Of a DNA stretch of 64,000 bases, positions 16,535 through 24,490 are shown one piece after another. A program made the translations under genes and the position numbers. The DNA comes from Bacillus sp. AFS098217 (GTDB lineage Bacteria; Bacillota; Bacilli; Bacillales; Bacillaceae_G). Numbering within the stretch: position 1 is the first letter of the stretch; every line of letters starts with the position of its first letter. The notes beneath the pieces are model-generated. The model made no database searches and was not told the origin of the DNA. It saw nothing but the letters and a program-made list of their open reading frames with translations. The DNA is taken from contig NZ_NVPR01000167.1 of assembly GCF_002551815.1 (NCBI RefSeq), positions 1 to 64,000 on the forward strand, in the 5' to 3' direction.

Positions 16535-16582
16535 CAAATGATCTGTATATCAACAATGAATTGATATGCAGATCATTTGCGT
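16535..16582. terminator. long hairpin after the peptide gene
   Basis: An inverted repeat of about 19 bp with one mismatch (arms beginning CAAATGATCTG and ending CAGATCATTTG) around a seven-base loop. The T-run is lacking, so it may be a terminator, an RNA stabiliser or an antisense-RNA target. Confidence 0.5.
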
Positions 16583-16785
16583 GAACAATGCACAAAAAAT
16601 CCCCAGACAAAGTGCAGGGATCAAAAGTAAACCTTTCATTTAGATGAACAACTTCATAGTAATACATTCATTCTCCACCAATTTGATCTGTCTGTAGGGA
16701 TTAACCGAGACACATGTAAAATTAGGTCACAGGAATACATAATTTATTTCAGTTACTAAGATAGAAAATTTTAATATAGTTGTTT

Positions 16786-16829
16786 AAAAAAGATGGTGTG
16801 ATTTGGAATTTTACACCATCTTTTTTTTG
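16786..16829 (+). terminator. Rho-independent terminator
   Basis: AAAAAAGATGGTGT pairs with ACACCATCTTTTTT across a 13-base loop and runs into eight T. The 200 bases before it (16583-16785) contain no gene I recognise, so it may end a non-coding transcript or the readthrough from the peptide gene. Confidence 0.7.
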
Positions 16830-16910
16830 TTATCCTGTATAATAAAAAAAGAATATTTCGATAGTTTTCGAGTGTGAATAAGGACGGTTATTTGAAAGGA
16901 GTGATGTTTG

Positions 16911-17058
16911 ATGAAAAAACAGAAGAAAATAAAATATGAGGTAAAAACAATTTGAGTATGCGTATCATGCCTCTATAAACTACGTTCGCTCAAAGTTAGG
17001 AGCAGCGCGTGATAAATATCGCAATAGGAAAAAATCAATACCCTATAACAATAGCTGA
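16911..17058 (+). pseudogene. small gene with a one-base frameshift, overlapping the kinase start
   Basis: ATG 16911 has AAAGGAG upstream and begins MKKQKKIKYEVK. After an A-run near 16945 the frame stops, but removing one A gives QFEYAYHASINYVRSKLGA and continues to a stop at 17056-17058, for 48 residues in all. The continuation overlaps the kinase-like gene starting at 17009, as in a coupled pair. Either a decayed gene or a slippery A-run used as a switch. Confidence 0.4.
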
Positions 17059-17872
17059 GTATCATAATTTTAATTGGTTAAAGGATGTAGAAGTGTTTAC
17101 TGTTTTTGATCAGCACGATTCAGGTAATATTAACTTTGGTATTATTGAAAATGGGCAGCGTTACTTTTTGAAGTATGCTGGTGCACGCAATTTAGAATAC
17201 AAGGGCAATGTAGAGGATGCAATCCAACGATTAATGAAGGCAAAAGAAGTGTATGAACAAATTCAACATCCTTTGCTAGTCCCATATATTAATTCCATTC
17301 AAATGGAAAATGGATTTTGCTTAAGGTTTCATTGGGTTGATGGGGAATGCATGCACAATCATTGGGATTTTACACCGTATGAAAAGTACCATGCACTACA
17401 TTCACCGTTTGTGAAGCTAAGACAACTATGTGTGACTAAACGACTCAGCATATTGACACAAATTTTTGAATTTGCAGCGTATGTCGAGTCATTAGGATAC
17501 GTCATGGTTGATTTTTATGACGGTAGCATTTTATATAATTTTGAGCAATCAAAGCTTACGATTTGTGATATTGATTTCTTTCAAAAAGCACCTGTATTCA
17601 ATAAAATCGGGGAGGATTTTTGGGGATCAAGTCGCTTCAAAGCACCTGAGGAATACGAACTACATGCACAAATTACAAGTGAAACGAATGTGTATGTATT
17701 AGCAGGAATTGCTTTTGCCTTTATAGGTGGAAAAAGTGATAAAGGCTATGAAAAATGGGAAAGTACACAAGACTTATATAATGTATGTCAAAAAGCTCTA
17801 CATAAAGAAAAAGCTAAAAGATATCCTACTATTCAAGCATTTTATGAAGCGTGGCTTGCATATATAGAATAA
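17009..17872 (+). CDS. atypical protein-kinase-like protein
   Basis: 287 residues with a protein-kinase-like layout. YFLKYAGA holds the ATP-anchoring Lys. The catalytic-loop equivalent is VMVDFYDGSILYN, with Asp but Ser where kinases have Asn. CDIDFF replaces the DFG motif, keeping the metal-binding Asp. A FKAPEEY segment corresponds to the APE motif. The classical glycine loop is not obvious. It is related to eukaryote-like Ser/Thr kinases of Bacillus, possibly weakly active or a pseudokinase. GTG 17009 follows AGGAG with six-base spacing. No phosphatase or substrate gene adjoins it. Confidence 0.6.
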   Translation: MINIAIGKNQYPITIAEYHNFNWLKDVEVFTVFDQHDSGNINFGIIENGQRYFLKYAGARNLEYKGNVEDAIQRLMKAKEVYEQIQHPLLVPYINSIQMENGFCLRFHWVDGECMHNHWDFTPYEKYHALHSPFVKLRQLCVTKRLSILTQIFEFAAYVESLGYVMVDFYDGSILYNFEQSKLTICDIDFFQKAPVFNKIGEDFWGSSRFKAPEEYELHAQITSETNVYVLAGIAFAFIGGKSDKGYEKWESTQDLYNVCQKALHKEKAKRYPTIQAFYEAWLAYIE

Positions 17873-18030
17873 ATAATCAGAGGCTAGTTTTCATTAATAC
17901 CCTTTAAAATTATAGAACTTTATTATTCTTCAAAATAACAAGTTGCTGCACTATTATTCAAATTTCAAATAATTTTAATGGCCTACTGTTATCCAAGTTG
18001 ATAGTAGGCTGTTGCATTTTAGAGGATAAA

Positions 18031-18118
18031 ATTAAATGTAGTGTAGTGCTTTGTACATTCAATAGTAATCTTTAAATATAGAAAAATACTTGTTTTCGAC
18101 CAAAAGACAGGTATTTTT
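18031..18118. repeat. dispersed 87-bp repeat, copy 1
   Basis: This segment (starts ATTAAATGTAGTGTAGTGCT, ends CAGGTATTTTT) is found again in inverse orientation at 61230-61316 with only a few differences. Its end is a hairpin (AAAAATAC..GTATTTTT). A separate inverted repeat GCCTACT/AGTAGGC lies at 17981-18012. The region 17873-18265 otherwise has no gene. Confidence 0.75.
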
Positions 18119-18190
18119 GACATTTACAATAAAAATGTTTAAAAATGCCGGTCATGTTATTCCATTAAAGGAGCAGATTGTGGAATAACG

Positions 18191-18216
18191 CAGTCTTCCT
18201 GACGTTAGCTGTCAGG
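18191..18216. promoter_or_regulatory. inverted repeat upstream of the DJ-1 gene
   Basis: CTTCCTGAC and GTCAGGGAAG form a near-perfect stem with a six-base loop, about 50 bases before ATG 18266 and just ahead of the AT-rich TATATTATAATA. It could be an operator or a leader hairpin. Confidence 0.4.
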
Positions 18217-18265
18217 GAAGTTATATTATAATAGGTTATATCAATTGTGATTGGAGTGTTATTGG

Positions 18266-18895
18266 ATGCAAACAAAAAAAGTTTATCTTTATGTATTTAA
18301 TACAATGTCAGACTGGGAATATGGATATTTAATTGCTGAATTAAACTCAGGAAGATATTTCAAAAAAGATGTAGCACCTTTAAAAGTAGTTACAGTAGGA
18401 GCTAATAAAGAAATTATTACTACGATGGGAGGACTGAGCATAAAACCAGATATTTCCCTTGATGAATGTACTCTTGAGAGTAAAGATCTTTTAGTTTTAC
18501 CTGGAGGGAATACTTGGAGAGAAGATATTCATCAACCTATCTTGAAAAAAATTAGCGAAGCTTTAAAGCTTGGCACTATTGTTGCTGCAATTTGTGGCGC
18601 AACTGAGGCCCTCGCGAATATGGGATACTTAGATTCTAGAAAGCACACAAGCAATGACTTAGAGTATATTAAAATGGTCTGTCCTAATTATAAAGGAGAA
18701 AAATTTTATGAGATGGAACCTGCGGTATCTGGTGAGGATTTGGTTACTGCATCAGGAGTAGCACCTCTGGAATTTACGATGGAAGTACTGAAAAAATTAG
18801 ATGTATTTGCACCAGACACATTACATGCATGGTATAACCTAAATAAGACTCATAAACCTGAATACTTCTTCCAGTTAATGAATTCAATAAAATGA
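18266..18895 (+). CDS. DJ-1/PfpI family protein (type 1 glutamine amidotransferase-like)
   Basis: 209 residues from ATG 18266 (TTGGAG upstream; an earlier in-frame TTG lacks a site). The fold blocks are YLYVFNTMSDWEYG with the family glutamate, LLVLPGGN, and the nucleophile elbow AAICGATEAL, whose Cys is the DJ-1/PfpI nucleophile. HTSNDLEYIK and ASGVAPLEFT follow. Members act as chaperone/deglycase-like proteins, peptidases or uncharacterised amidotransferases. It overlaps the DUF4352 gene by four bases (ATGA), so the two are translationally coupled. Confidence 0.75.
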   Translation: MQTKKVYLYVFNTMSDWEYGYLIAELNSGRYFKKDVAPLKVVTVGANKEIITTMGGLSIKPDISLDECTLESKDLLVLPGGNTWREDIHQPILKKISEALKLGTIVAAICGATEALANMGYLDSRKHTSNDLEYIKMVCPNYKGEKFYEMEPAVSGEDLVTASGVAPLEFTMEVLKKLDVFAPDTLHAWYNLNKTHKPEYFFQLMNSIK

Positions 18896-19419
18896 AGAAG
18901 TTTTTTAAATTTGGGTGTTTAGGTATTATTGCCCTTGTAGTGATCGGTATCGTAGTAGCTGTTGCCGGTGGAGGAGATTCTGAAGAAACTAAAACAGAAA
19001 AAGCCAAAACTTATAAGGTCAATGAAGTTGTAAAAGCTAAAAAGGTTGATGTAACAGTTACAAAAGTAGAAGAAAAAGCATCTGTTGGACCTGGAATTGT
19101 TAAAAAAGATGCTAGTAATGGTGGTACTATTGTAGCAGTTCAATACAATATGAAAAACACTTCTGATAAACCAGTAAATTCTTTCTCATTGCCAACTATT
19201 CAATTAGTAGATGAGAAGGGAACTAAATATGATGCTGATGTTGAAGCAAGTGCAAGTTACGCAACTGAAACAAATATCGATAACTCAAAAGTTTTAAGTG
19301 ACCTAAACCCAGATATCCAAGTAACAGGTACTAAAGCGTTTGAAGTAAGTAAAGAAAAATATGGTGCAGGTAAATGGTACTTGCTAATTGATGGAGACTA
19401 CAAGGTTGAAATCAAGTAA
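18892..19419 (+). CDS. membrane-anchored DUF4352 protein
   Basis: 175 residues. Residues 7-26 form one hydrophobic anchor (FGCLGIIALVVIGIVVAVAG); the Cys at 9 is not in a good lipobox. From about 40 the DUF4352 immunoglobulin-like domain runs to the end: KVDVTVTKVEE, VAVQYNMKNTSDKPVNSF, IQLVDEKGTKYD and a GTKAFEV strand. It would face the cell exterior. Its ATG overlaps the stop of the DJ-1 gene, and a strong terminator follows. Such proteins often bind ligands or partner with surface complexes; no specific role is visible. Confidence 0.75.
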   Translation: MKKFFKFGCLGIIALVVIGIVVAVAGGGDSEETKTEKAKTYKVNEVVKAKKVDVTVTKVEEKASVGPGIVKKDASNGGTIVAVQYNMKNTSDKPVNSFSLPTIQLVDEKGTKYDADVEASASYATETNIDNSKVLSDLNPDIQVTGTKAFEVSKEKYGAGKWYLLIDGDYKVEIK

Positions 19420-19425
19420 GCATAA

Positions 19426-19476
19426 ACAGACTGTAGACAAACTTGATGAAAATCGAGTTTGCCTACAGTCTGTTTT
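19426..19476. terminator. long terminator after the DUF4352 gene
   Basis: ACAGACTGTAG and CTACAGTCTGT form a long stem, continued inside by CAAACT/AGTTTG, followed by TTTTGTTTT. Confidence 0.8.
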
Positions 19477-19631
19477 GTTTTAGAAATAGAAGTAATACAA
19501 TGCTTGAGGTGATTAGACGTAAATTAACTTCAAAATATACAATAAAAGTGAATTTTAGGGTTATTTTTTGTTTGCGTTTCAGATAAAATGATAAAATTAA
19601 ACAAAAACCTTGTATAAAGATGGGGGAAAAG

Positions 19632-20228
19632 ATGAACATTTCCAAACAATTTATTAAACCGTTTCCTGCATATGAAGAAGTATTTTATGATAATTTGGAA
19701 CAGCATAAAAAACACTTTTTACCCATTTGCTCTATAAATTTACAATGCATTGAACCTGAATGGAACGAATGGGTACATATTGTGTCAGCAAAGGAAATTC
19801 ACGACGGGTGCGTTGGCGATTTTACCCAACCGTTTCACACGAATTTTACAAAAGAAGATACGTTAGGCTTTGATGTCGTTGACGGAAAGTATAAATTTGA
19901 AGTAGATTGGAATTACTTTGAAATTGAGCAAAACCCTTCCGACATTATAGAGAAAACCTATGTACGTAATGAAAAAGACTATCAAATCCGTAAAGAATTT
20001 TTCCAACGTAATCAGAAAATTTATCCTTATTCTAGCTTTGGAAAAGAATTTACATCCGTAGAAGCATTGGAGCAAGAGTTTGTCGAAAAGCAAACAAATG
20101 GCTGGGGATTAGATTATCCCGAGGTAAATGGAATTCTGGATGATATACGTTTTATGACAGAAGAAGGGCAAGAATTAAAGGAAAGTTTGAACAGGGGGAT
20201 GAAAAATGTCCGATATGGAGTTAATTAG
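19632..20228 (+). CDS. unrecognised soluble protein of 198 residues
   Basis: ATG 19632 follows GGGGGAAAAG. The protein is acidic and aromatic-rich, starts MNISKQFIKPFPAYEEVFYD and contains GWGLDYPEVNGILDD near the end. No membrane segment or signal peptide. The 38-residue membrane peptide gene at 20206 begins inside its last codons, indicating co-expression. I do not recognise the family; similarity in style to immunity and toxin-associated proteins is only an impression. Confidence 0.5.
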   Translation: MNISKQFIKPFPAYEEVFYDNLEQHKKHFLPICSINLQCIEPEWNEWVHIVSAKEIHDGCVGDFTQPFHTNFTKEDTLGFDVVDGKYKFEVDWNYFEIEQNPSDIIEKTYVRNEKDYQIRKEFFQRNQKIYPYSSFGKEFTSVEALEQEFVEKQTNGWGLDYPEVNGILDDIRFMTEEGQELKESLNRGMKNVRYGVN

Positions 20229-20322
20229 TATACTTATTTCATTGTCTAGTATATTAGGTTTTGGTTTACTCATGAATCATGTTGTAACCACAATAAAAAA
20301 GAACATCAAAACTAATGTGTAG
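20206..20322 (+). CDS. 38-residue single-pass membrane peptide
   Basis: ATG 20206 has CAGGGGGATG five bases upstream and starts within the previous gene. The product has an acidic start (MSDMELIS), one hydrophobic helix (ILISLSSILGFGLLM) and a basic tail (TTIKKNIKTNV). Too short for usual gene calling. The layout fits a small regulatory membrane protein or a toxin-type peptide. Confidence 0.45.
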   Translation: MSDMELISILISLSSILGFGLLMNHVVTTIKKNIKTNV

Positions 20323-20409
20323 CTATTTTCTCAAAATATCTAAATGTAAAATCAATTTTCAGAAATATCAAATTATAATAAAATCTATTTGAAAGGGGTT
20401 TACCTAATT

Positions 20410-20589
20410 ATGAAATTTAAAAACGAAAAAGAGCTAAATGAGGCTTTTGAGGCAGCTAAGGCAACTTTAGAAATTGAAGGAATGACCGTTACAAAAGAAA
20501 TGGAAAGAGTTATTAAAGCAAAGTTAGGAGGGAAGATAACACGGGAACAACTTATTTCATTAGCCGATGTTATCGTAAAACGTGAATGA
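20410..20589 (+). CDS. orphan VbhA-like antitoxin
   Basis: 59 residues from ATG 20410 (AAAGGGG upstream; an earlier in-frame ATG at 20389 lacks a site). The sequence AFEAAKATLEIEGMTVTKEM, then GGKITREQLISLADVIVKRE, matches the VbhA antitoxin helical pattern (A.A..LEG....E....G.I..E). VbhA proteins inhibit Fic-domain AMP transferases by inserting an inhibitory helix; the usual (S/T)xxxE(G/N) motif may be TLEIEG here. No Fic gene (HPFx[D/E]GN) occurs in this window, so it is an orphan or acts on a distant toxin. Confidence 0.5.
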   Translation: MKFKNEKELNEAFEAAKATLEIEGMTVTKEMERVIKAKLGGKITREQLISLADVIVKRE

Positions 20590-20737
20590 ACAATCCAAAT
20601 ACTGTTAGCCTGGAACCGATGTATTAAAAAATAAAATGAATTATCCAGATCAGGAACAACTTAAAAAAAATTGAAACTAAAAAGAAAAAAACAAAACAAA
20701 AAAGTCATGATATGGAGCTATAAGGGGGCGACTATCT

Positions 20738-20887
20738 ATGGATATTTTAAGGTTTATTATTAGGGCAATTTTAAAGATATTGATGTTTACAATTACAATC
20801 TCATTCGCAGTTATTAAGTTTGTGGTTGTTATTATTTTATTGATTTTTACACTCGGAGCTTTTGCATCAAAGACTTCAAAATATTAA
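20738..20887 (+). CDS. 49-residue hydrophobic membrane protein
   Basis: ATG 20738 follows TAAGGGGGCG. The product is MDILRFIIRAILKILMF followed by almost unbroken hydrophobic residues (VIKFVVVIILLIFTLG) and a short basic end. It should span the membrane once or twice. It sits between the VbhA-like gene and a gene remnant. Family not recognised. Confidence 0.45.
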   Translation: MDILRFIIRAILKILMFTITISFAVIKFVVVIILLIFTLGAFASKTSKY

Positions 20888-21093
20888 ATACATTTAATTT
20901 CTATCCTCATGATTCTATTGGCGACAATTACGAAATTGTTAGTTATACAAAAGATGTAGGGATAGGATTCGCAGAATCTCACACCATTAGTAAAAAAGAA
21001 TTTGTCGAGATTATCGAAAAATACGCACATTTATTTGCTACAGATAAATCTTTACAAAATTGTTCATACTCTACTTATGAAGTAGTAGGATAA
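20888..21093 (+). pseudogene. C-terminal fragment of an unknown protein
   Basis: One frame reads NFYPHDSIGDNYEIVSYTKD, then VGIGFAESHTISKKEFVEII and ends YEVVG at TAA 21091-21093. It has no start codon or ribosome site and begins directly after the previous small gene. It looks like the end of a soluble protein whose front was lost. A GAATGTGGG/CCCCACATTC inverted repeat follows at 21098-21122. Confidence 0.35.
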
Positions 21094-21281
21094 AAAGGAA
21101 TGTGGGTGGAACCCCACATTCATCAAGCTAAGATTTTAAAGTATCCCCAAAACAAAAATTTTCTCTCTCTACAGTTATTTATGAGAGTAATTACCCTTCT
21201 CTACTTCTGAATTTAATAAAGAATATTCTGTTAAATGTGATAAAGTTAGAATAGAAATGTTTAAGGAAGGCGGTATAACGT

Positions 21282-22112
21282 ATGATTTCTGAATTAAATA
21301 AGAGTGATTTTTATAAGTGTAAAGGTTTAGTAAATGAAAAAGGACAATTAGAAGTAAAAGCTGTAATTGAAGGAGTTAATCCTGGTCGTATATTTGTAGA
21401 TAATATTTTTTCTCCTAATTCTGGACTTATTTGGTTAGGTAATAATGATGGATTTTTATTTATTGGAAATGAAGAGAATGAAGAATTTAATAACGAAATT
21501 AATGATTTTATTGATAAAGTAATAGAACCTGAAGCAAAGAAGGTCGGGCTAAATTGTTTTGAAGGAATTGGTAATCATCAAAAATGGAATAAGACAATTG
21601 AAAGAATGTTTAAACATCGTAAATTAAGTAGCTGGAATCAAAGAGTATATACGCTAAAAAAAGGGGACTATAAAGATAAGCATGAACCTAAAATTGAACA
21701 AGGATATACTGTTCTAAAGATCAGTAAAACTCTCTATGAAAATAATAAAAATTCATTTAAGAACATTGAATTTTTACAATCTAAAATTTTAGAGTTTTGG
21801 TCTTCACCTGATAGTTTTTTTAATGAGGGAATTGGTTATTGTATTGTTTACGACAATACAATTGTAAGTGTTTGTTTTTTAGGCTTTGTCGTTAAAAATA
21901 TACACTGTATAGATATTGAAACATTAGAAAATCATCGAGGGGGAAATTTAGCTCAAAAGACAACTCATAGTTTTGTAAAAGATTGTTTGGGGAATGACAT
22001 AATTCCATATTGGGATTGTATGGAATTGAACAAGCCTTCTATCGCAGTTGCAGAAAATATAGGGTTCACAAATGCATTTAACTATGTAGGCTATTATTTT
22101 CCATTTGAATAA
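21282..22112 (+). CDS. GNAT-type acetyltransferase (GNAT_acetyltran family)
   Basis: 276 residues, two-domain layout. The C-terminal GNAT fold is at about 140-270: GYTVLKISKTL, GIGYCIVYDNTIVS, then IDIETLENHRGGNLAQKTTH as the acetyl-CoA loop (usual R-x-x-G-x-A/G), and PYWDCMELNKPSIAVAENIG near the end. The same order is seen in the paralogue at 60409. Relatives include zwittermicin-resistance-type acetyltransferases. The substrate is unknown; small-molecule detoxification is plausible. Monocistronic. Confidence 0.75.
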   Translation: MISELNKSDFYKCKGLVNEKGQLEVKAVIEGVNPGRIFVDNIFSPNSGLIWLGNNDGFLFIGNEENEEFNNEINDFIDKVIEPEAKKVGLNCFEGIGNHQKWNKTIERMFKHRKLSSWNQRVYTLKKGDYKDKHEPKIEQGYTVLKISKTLYENNKNSFKNIEFLQSKILEFWSSPDSFFNEGIGYCIVYDNTIVSVCFLGFVVKNIHCIDIETLENHRGGNLAQKTTHSFVKDCLGNDIIPYWDCMELNKPSIAVAENIGFTNAFNYVGYYFPFE

Positions 22113-22227
22113 TTTGTTGTTCACTTATAGGGTGCTAATTTAACAAGACATTATAAATGATCAAACTTTATTTAAATCAATATTACATCGAAGTTAGAAT
22201 AATCGCGTATTTCGTACGTTAAGAAAG

Positions 22228-22262
22228 TTCCTTAAACGACCGTTTTCGGTATTTTTTAAGGA
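22228..22262. other. long inverted repeat
   Basis: TCCTTAAA and TTTAAGGA enclose an inner ACCG/CGGT stem with a TTTT loop. It lies in the 279-base gap between the acetyltransferase and phosphotransferase genes and has no T-run, so it is not a typical terminator. Confidence 0.4.
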
Positions 22263-22391
22263 TACTAGATTGGATATATATGGTAGTATGGGGAGGGGGA
22301 TGAAGAAATATACTTAAGCTAACTGGCAGGTTAGTGGGAGAAAGAATTTAAGTTAGACAAGTCGAAATTTAGGGTAGGAAAGGAGTTTGAA

Positions 22392-23348
22392 ATGATTAAT
22401 CTAGAAAAGAAGATACTTAAATTAATGAATGAAATATATCCAGTGGATTTTATTAAGGTTAAATCAGTAACAAATGAAATGTATCAGTGTATTGCGGAAC
22501 AAGGTGACTACTTCGTTAGAATAACTAACTATAAAACGTATGAAGAACAGTTGGAAGAAGTTAAATATACAGACTTTTTATATAGGGAAGGTTTAGGAGT
22601 ACCTCCAATAATAACTTCTTTAAATGGTAAATTAGTAGAAAAAATAACATTAGACAGAGAGCTTTTTATTGTATTGTATAAAGCTGCTTCTGGTATACAC
22701 TTACCAAAAAGTCAATGGAATTCCAGTGTGTTGAAAAAATTGGGTCAGCAAATTGGTAGATTACATCGTTTATCTAAAAAGTTTGAAAATATTGAACCGA
22801 TAAAACATATAAACGATTGGTATGACAATGAGGAATATTCTTTTCTTACCTATATCCCTAAAGAAGAAGGTATTATTAGAGAATTTGCACATGAGGTTTT
22901 GTCTTCGATAAAGAAACTGCCAAAGAGCCCTTCAAATTATGGCTTGATACACGGCGATTTATGGTTAGAAAATATATTAGTAGAAAATGATTTGAATTTG
23001 ACAATGATTGATTTTCAAGATTGTGAGAAACATTTTTATATATTTGATTTAGCAGTTCCAATTTATAGCGCGATGGAGTATTCGTTTGTAGGGAATGGTA
23101 ACATAGTTGACTATGGGAATTCTATTACACAAGCAATAGTTGACGGATACCGAGAGGAAAATGAAATATCTAAGGAAATGATAGATAAGCTTCCTTTGTT
23201 TATTAAATTAAAGGAAGTATTTGAATATAGCTTAATGCATATGTACTGGAATAAAGAGGAATTAACTGAAGAACAAGTACGAATAATGAACCTTTATAGA
23301 ATAAGGATTGAGAATAACTATCCTTTTCTTAATATTCAGTTAAAATAA
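22392..23348 (+). CDS. aminoglycoside-phosphotransferase (APH)-fold kinase
   Basis: 318 residues of the APH/choline-kinase family. The catalytic loop is HGDLWLENIL (H, D and N present) and the metal-binding segment IDFQDCE follows. GQQIGRLHRLS is the helix before the catalytic loop. It should phosphorylate a hydroxyl of a small molecule such as an antibiotic or a sugar or choline-like metabolite. ATG 22392 is preceded by AGGAAAGGAG. Monocistronic. It lies near an IS110 relic, which fits a mobile resistance-type gene, but no resistance can be claimed. Confidence 0.75.
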   Translation: MINLEKKILKLMNEIYPVDFIKVKSVTNEMYQCIAEQGDYFVRITNYKTYEEQLEEVKYTDFLYREGLGVPPIITSLNGKLVEKITLDRELFIVLYKAASGIHLPKSQWNSSVLKKLGQQIGRLHRLSKKFENIEPIKHINDWYDNEEYSFLTYIPKEEGIIREFAHEVLSSIKKLPKSPSNYGLIHGDLWLENILVENDLNLTMIDFQDCEKHFYIFDLAVPIYSAMEYSFVGNGNIVDYGNSITQAIVDGYREENEISKEMIDKLPLFIKLKEVFEYSLMHMYWNKEELTEEQVRIMNLYRIRIENNYPFLNIQLK

Positions 23349-23683
23349 TGTTTTAGACTGAACAGCATTGGCTTAATTGGATTTATCCATTCTTATTTTT
23401 CAAATTTAATAAAATAAAGATTTAGATTGATGAATAAGTTTTATTTCGTGAAAAAAGTTATTATTTAAAATAAAGTTACGATATTTCTATAATCTTTTAA
23501 TAATAAATTAGTTGGAAATAAAAGACTACATACTATACGCGAAAGAGTATAAAACAGGGAATTATGTATCAGGGGCTGATTGGTTTTGGAGGAGGACGAG
23601 GCCTATAGCGGGGGATGTATCCGCAGATACGAAGCACCGAGGACCATAGAAAATAAGAATTAATTAGCTATCTAGACAGACCG

Positions 23684-24201
23684 ATGAGTTATCGACTCAT
23701 GCGAATACACCAGTGCATCTTGTTGAGTGATAATAAAGTTGCTGAAGAAGCTTTGAGGCCTGAGGAAAGCATCCAGTTTATCGATGTAGAAATTCATTCT
23801 CTCCTCAGAGGAAACCCTGAAAAAGGAGTTAAACCACATCCATATACGAAGTTACTTCTTTCTTTTCTTTTTGTAAGTGAAAATATTGCTTGTACTCTAA
23901 TCGGTGTTATTGGCGATATAGAGCGCTTTAATACATATAAAGAATCTCGGTGTTTCAGCCGAAAATTCACAATCTGGAACTTCTGTATGCTCGACTAAAC
24001 AAACATATAGTGGTGTTCGAGATACGCGTCGGATACTTTATCAGATGTCTATGATGATGTTAGCAACTGGAACACGAAAATCTGATTTCCCTTATCTTTC
24101 TGGACCAAAAATCTTCAATTGTATAGCTTCATCAACAGGTTGTAAGGATGCTAGCGCGAAAATATATGTGGTTTCACCATTCGGTTCTGTTATTGGTTGA
24201 A
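23684..24201 (+). pseudogene. IS110-family transposase relic
   Basis: The frame 23684-23998 reads NPEKGVKPHPYTKLLLSFLF, then GVIGDIERFNTYKESRCF. After a frameshift it continues SGTSVCSTKQTYSGVRDTRR and ILYQMSMMML to a stop at about 24201. These are the transposase_20 (C-terminal) blocks of IS110 transposases. The N-terminal DEDD domain is gone. Of the 1142 bases between 23349 and 24490, the rest (23349-23683 and 24202-24490) holds no gene I can support, only a GGAGG site near 24467. Confidence 0.65.
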
Positions 24202-24490
24202 TAAATAAGCGATATTTTTATATTATTTGCATCTTATCTTCATTTATTTCTGTTAATATATCTATTAAGAGATATGCATTAAGGGTTTAGATGTATGATT
24301 TGCAATATACTTATTTAAAGGATTTTCCTTTATTACTTGAATAGGCTAAAAAGAAAGGAGGACCTATAGATTTCGGTTGATTATATGAAATGAAAAATCA
24401 AGTTGTTATCTTTTGGGTTCAGATTACCATTATTTAAACTATTATTCATACTAAAAGAAGTACAAGGAGGAAGGTATATCCATTAAAATA

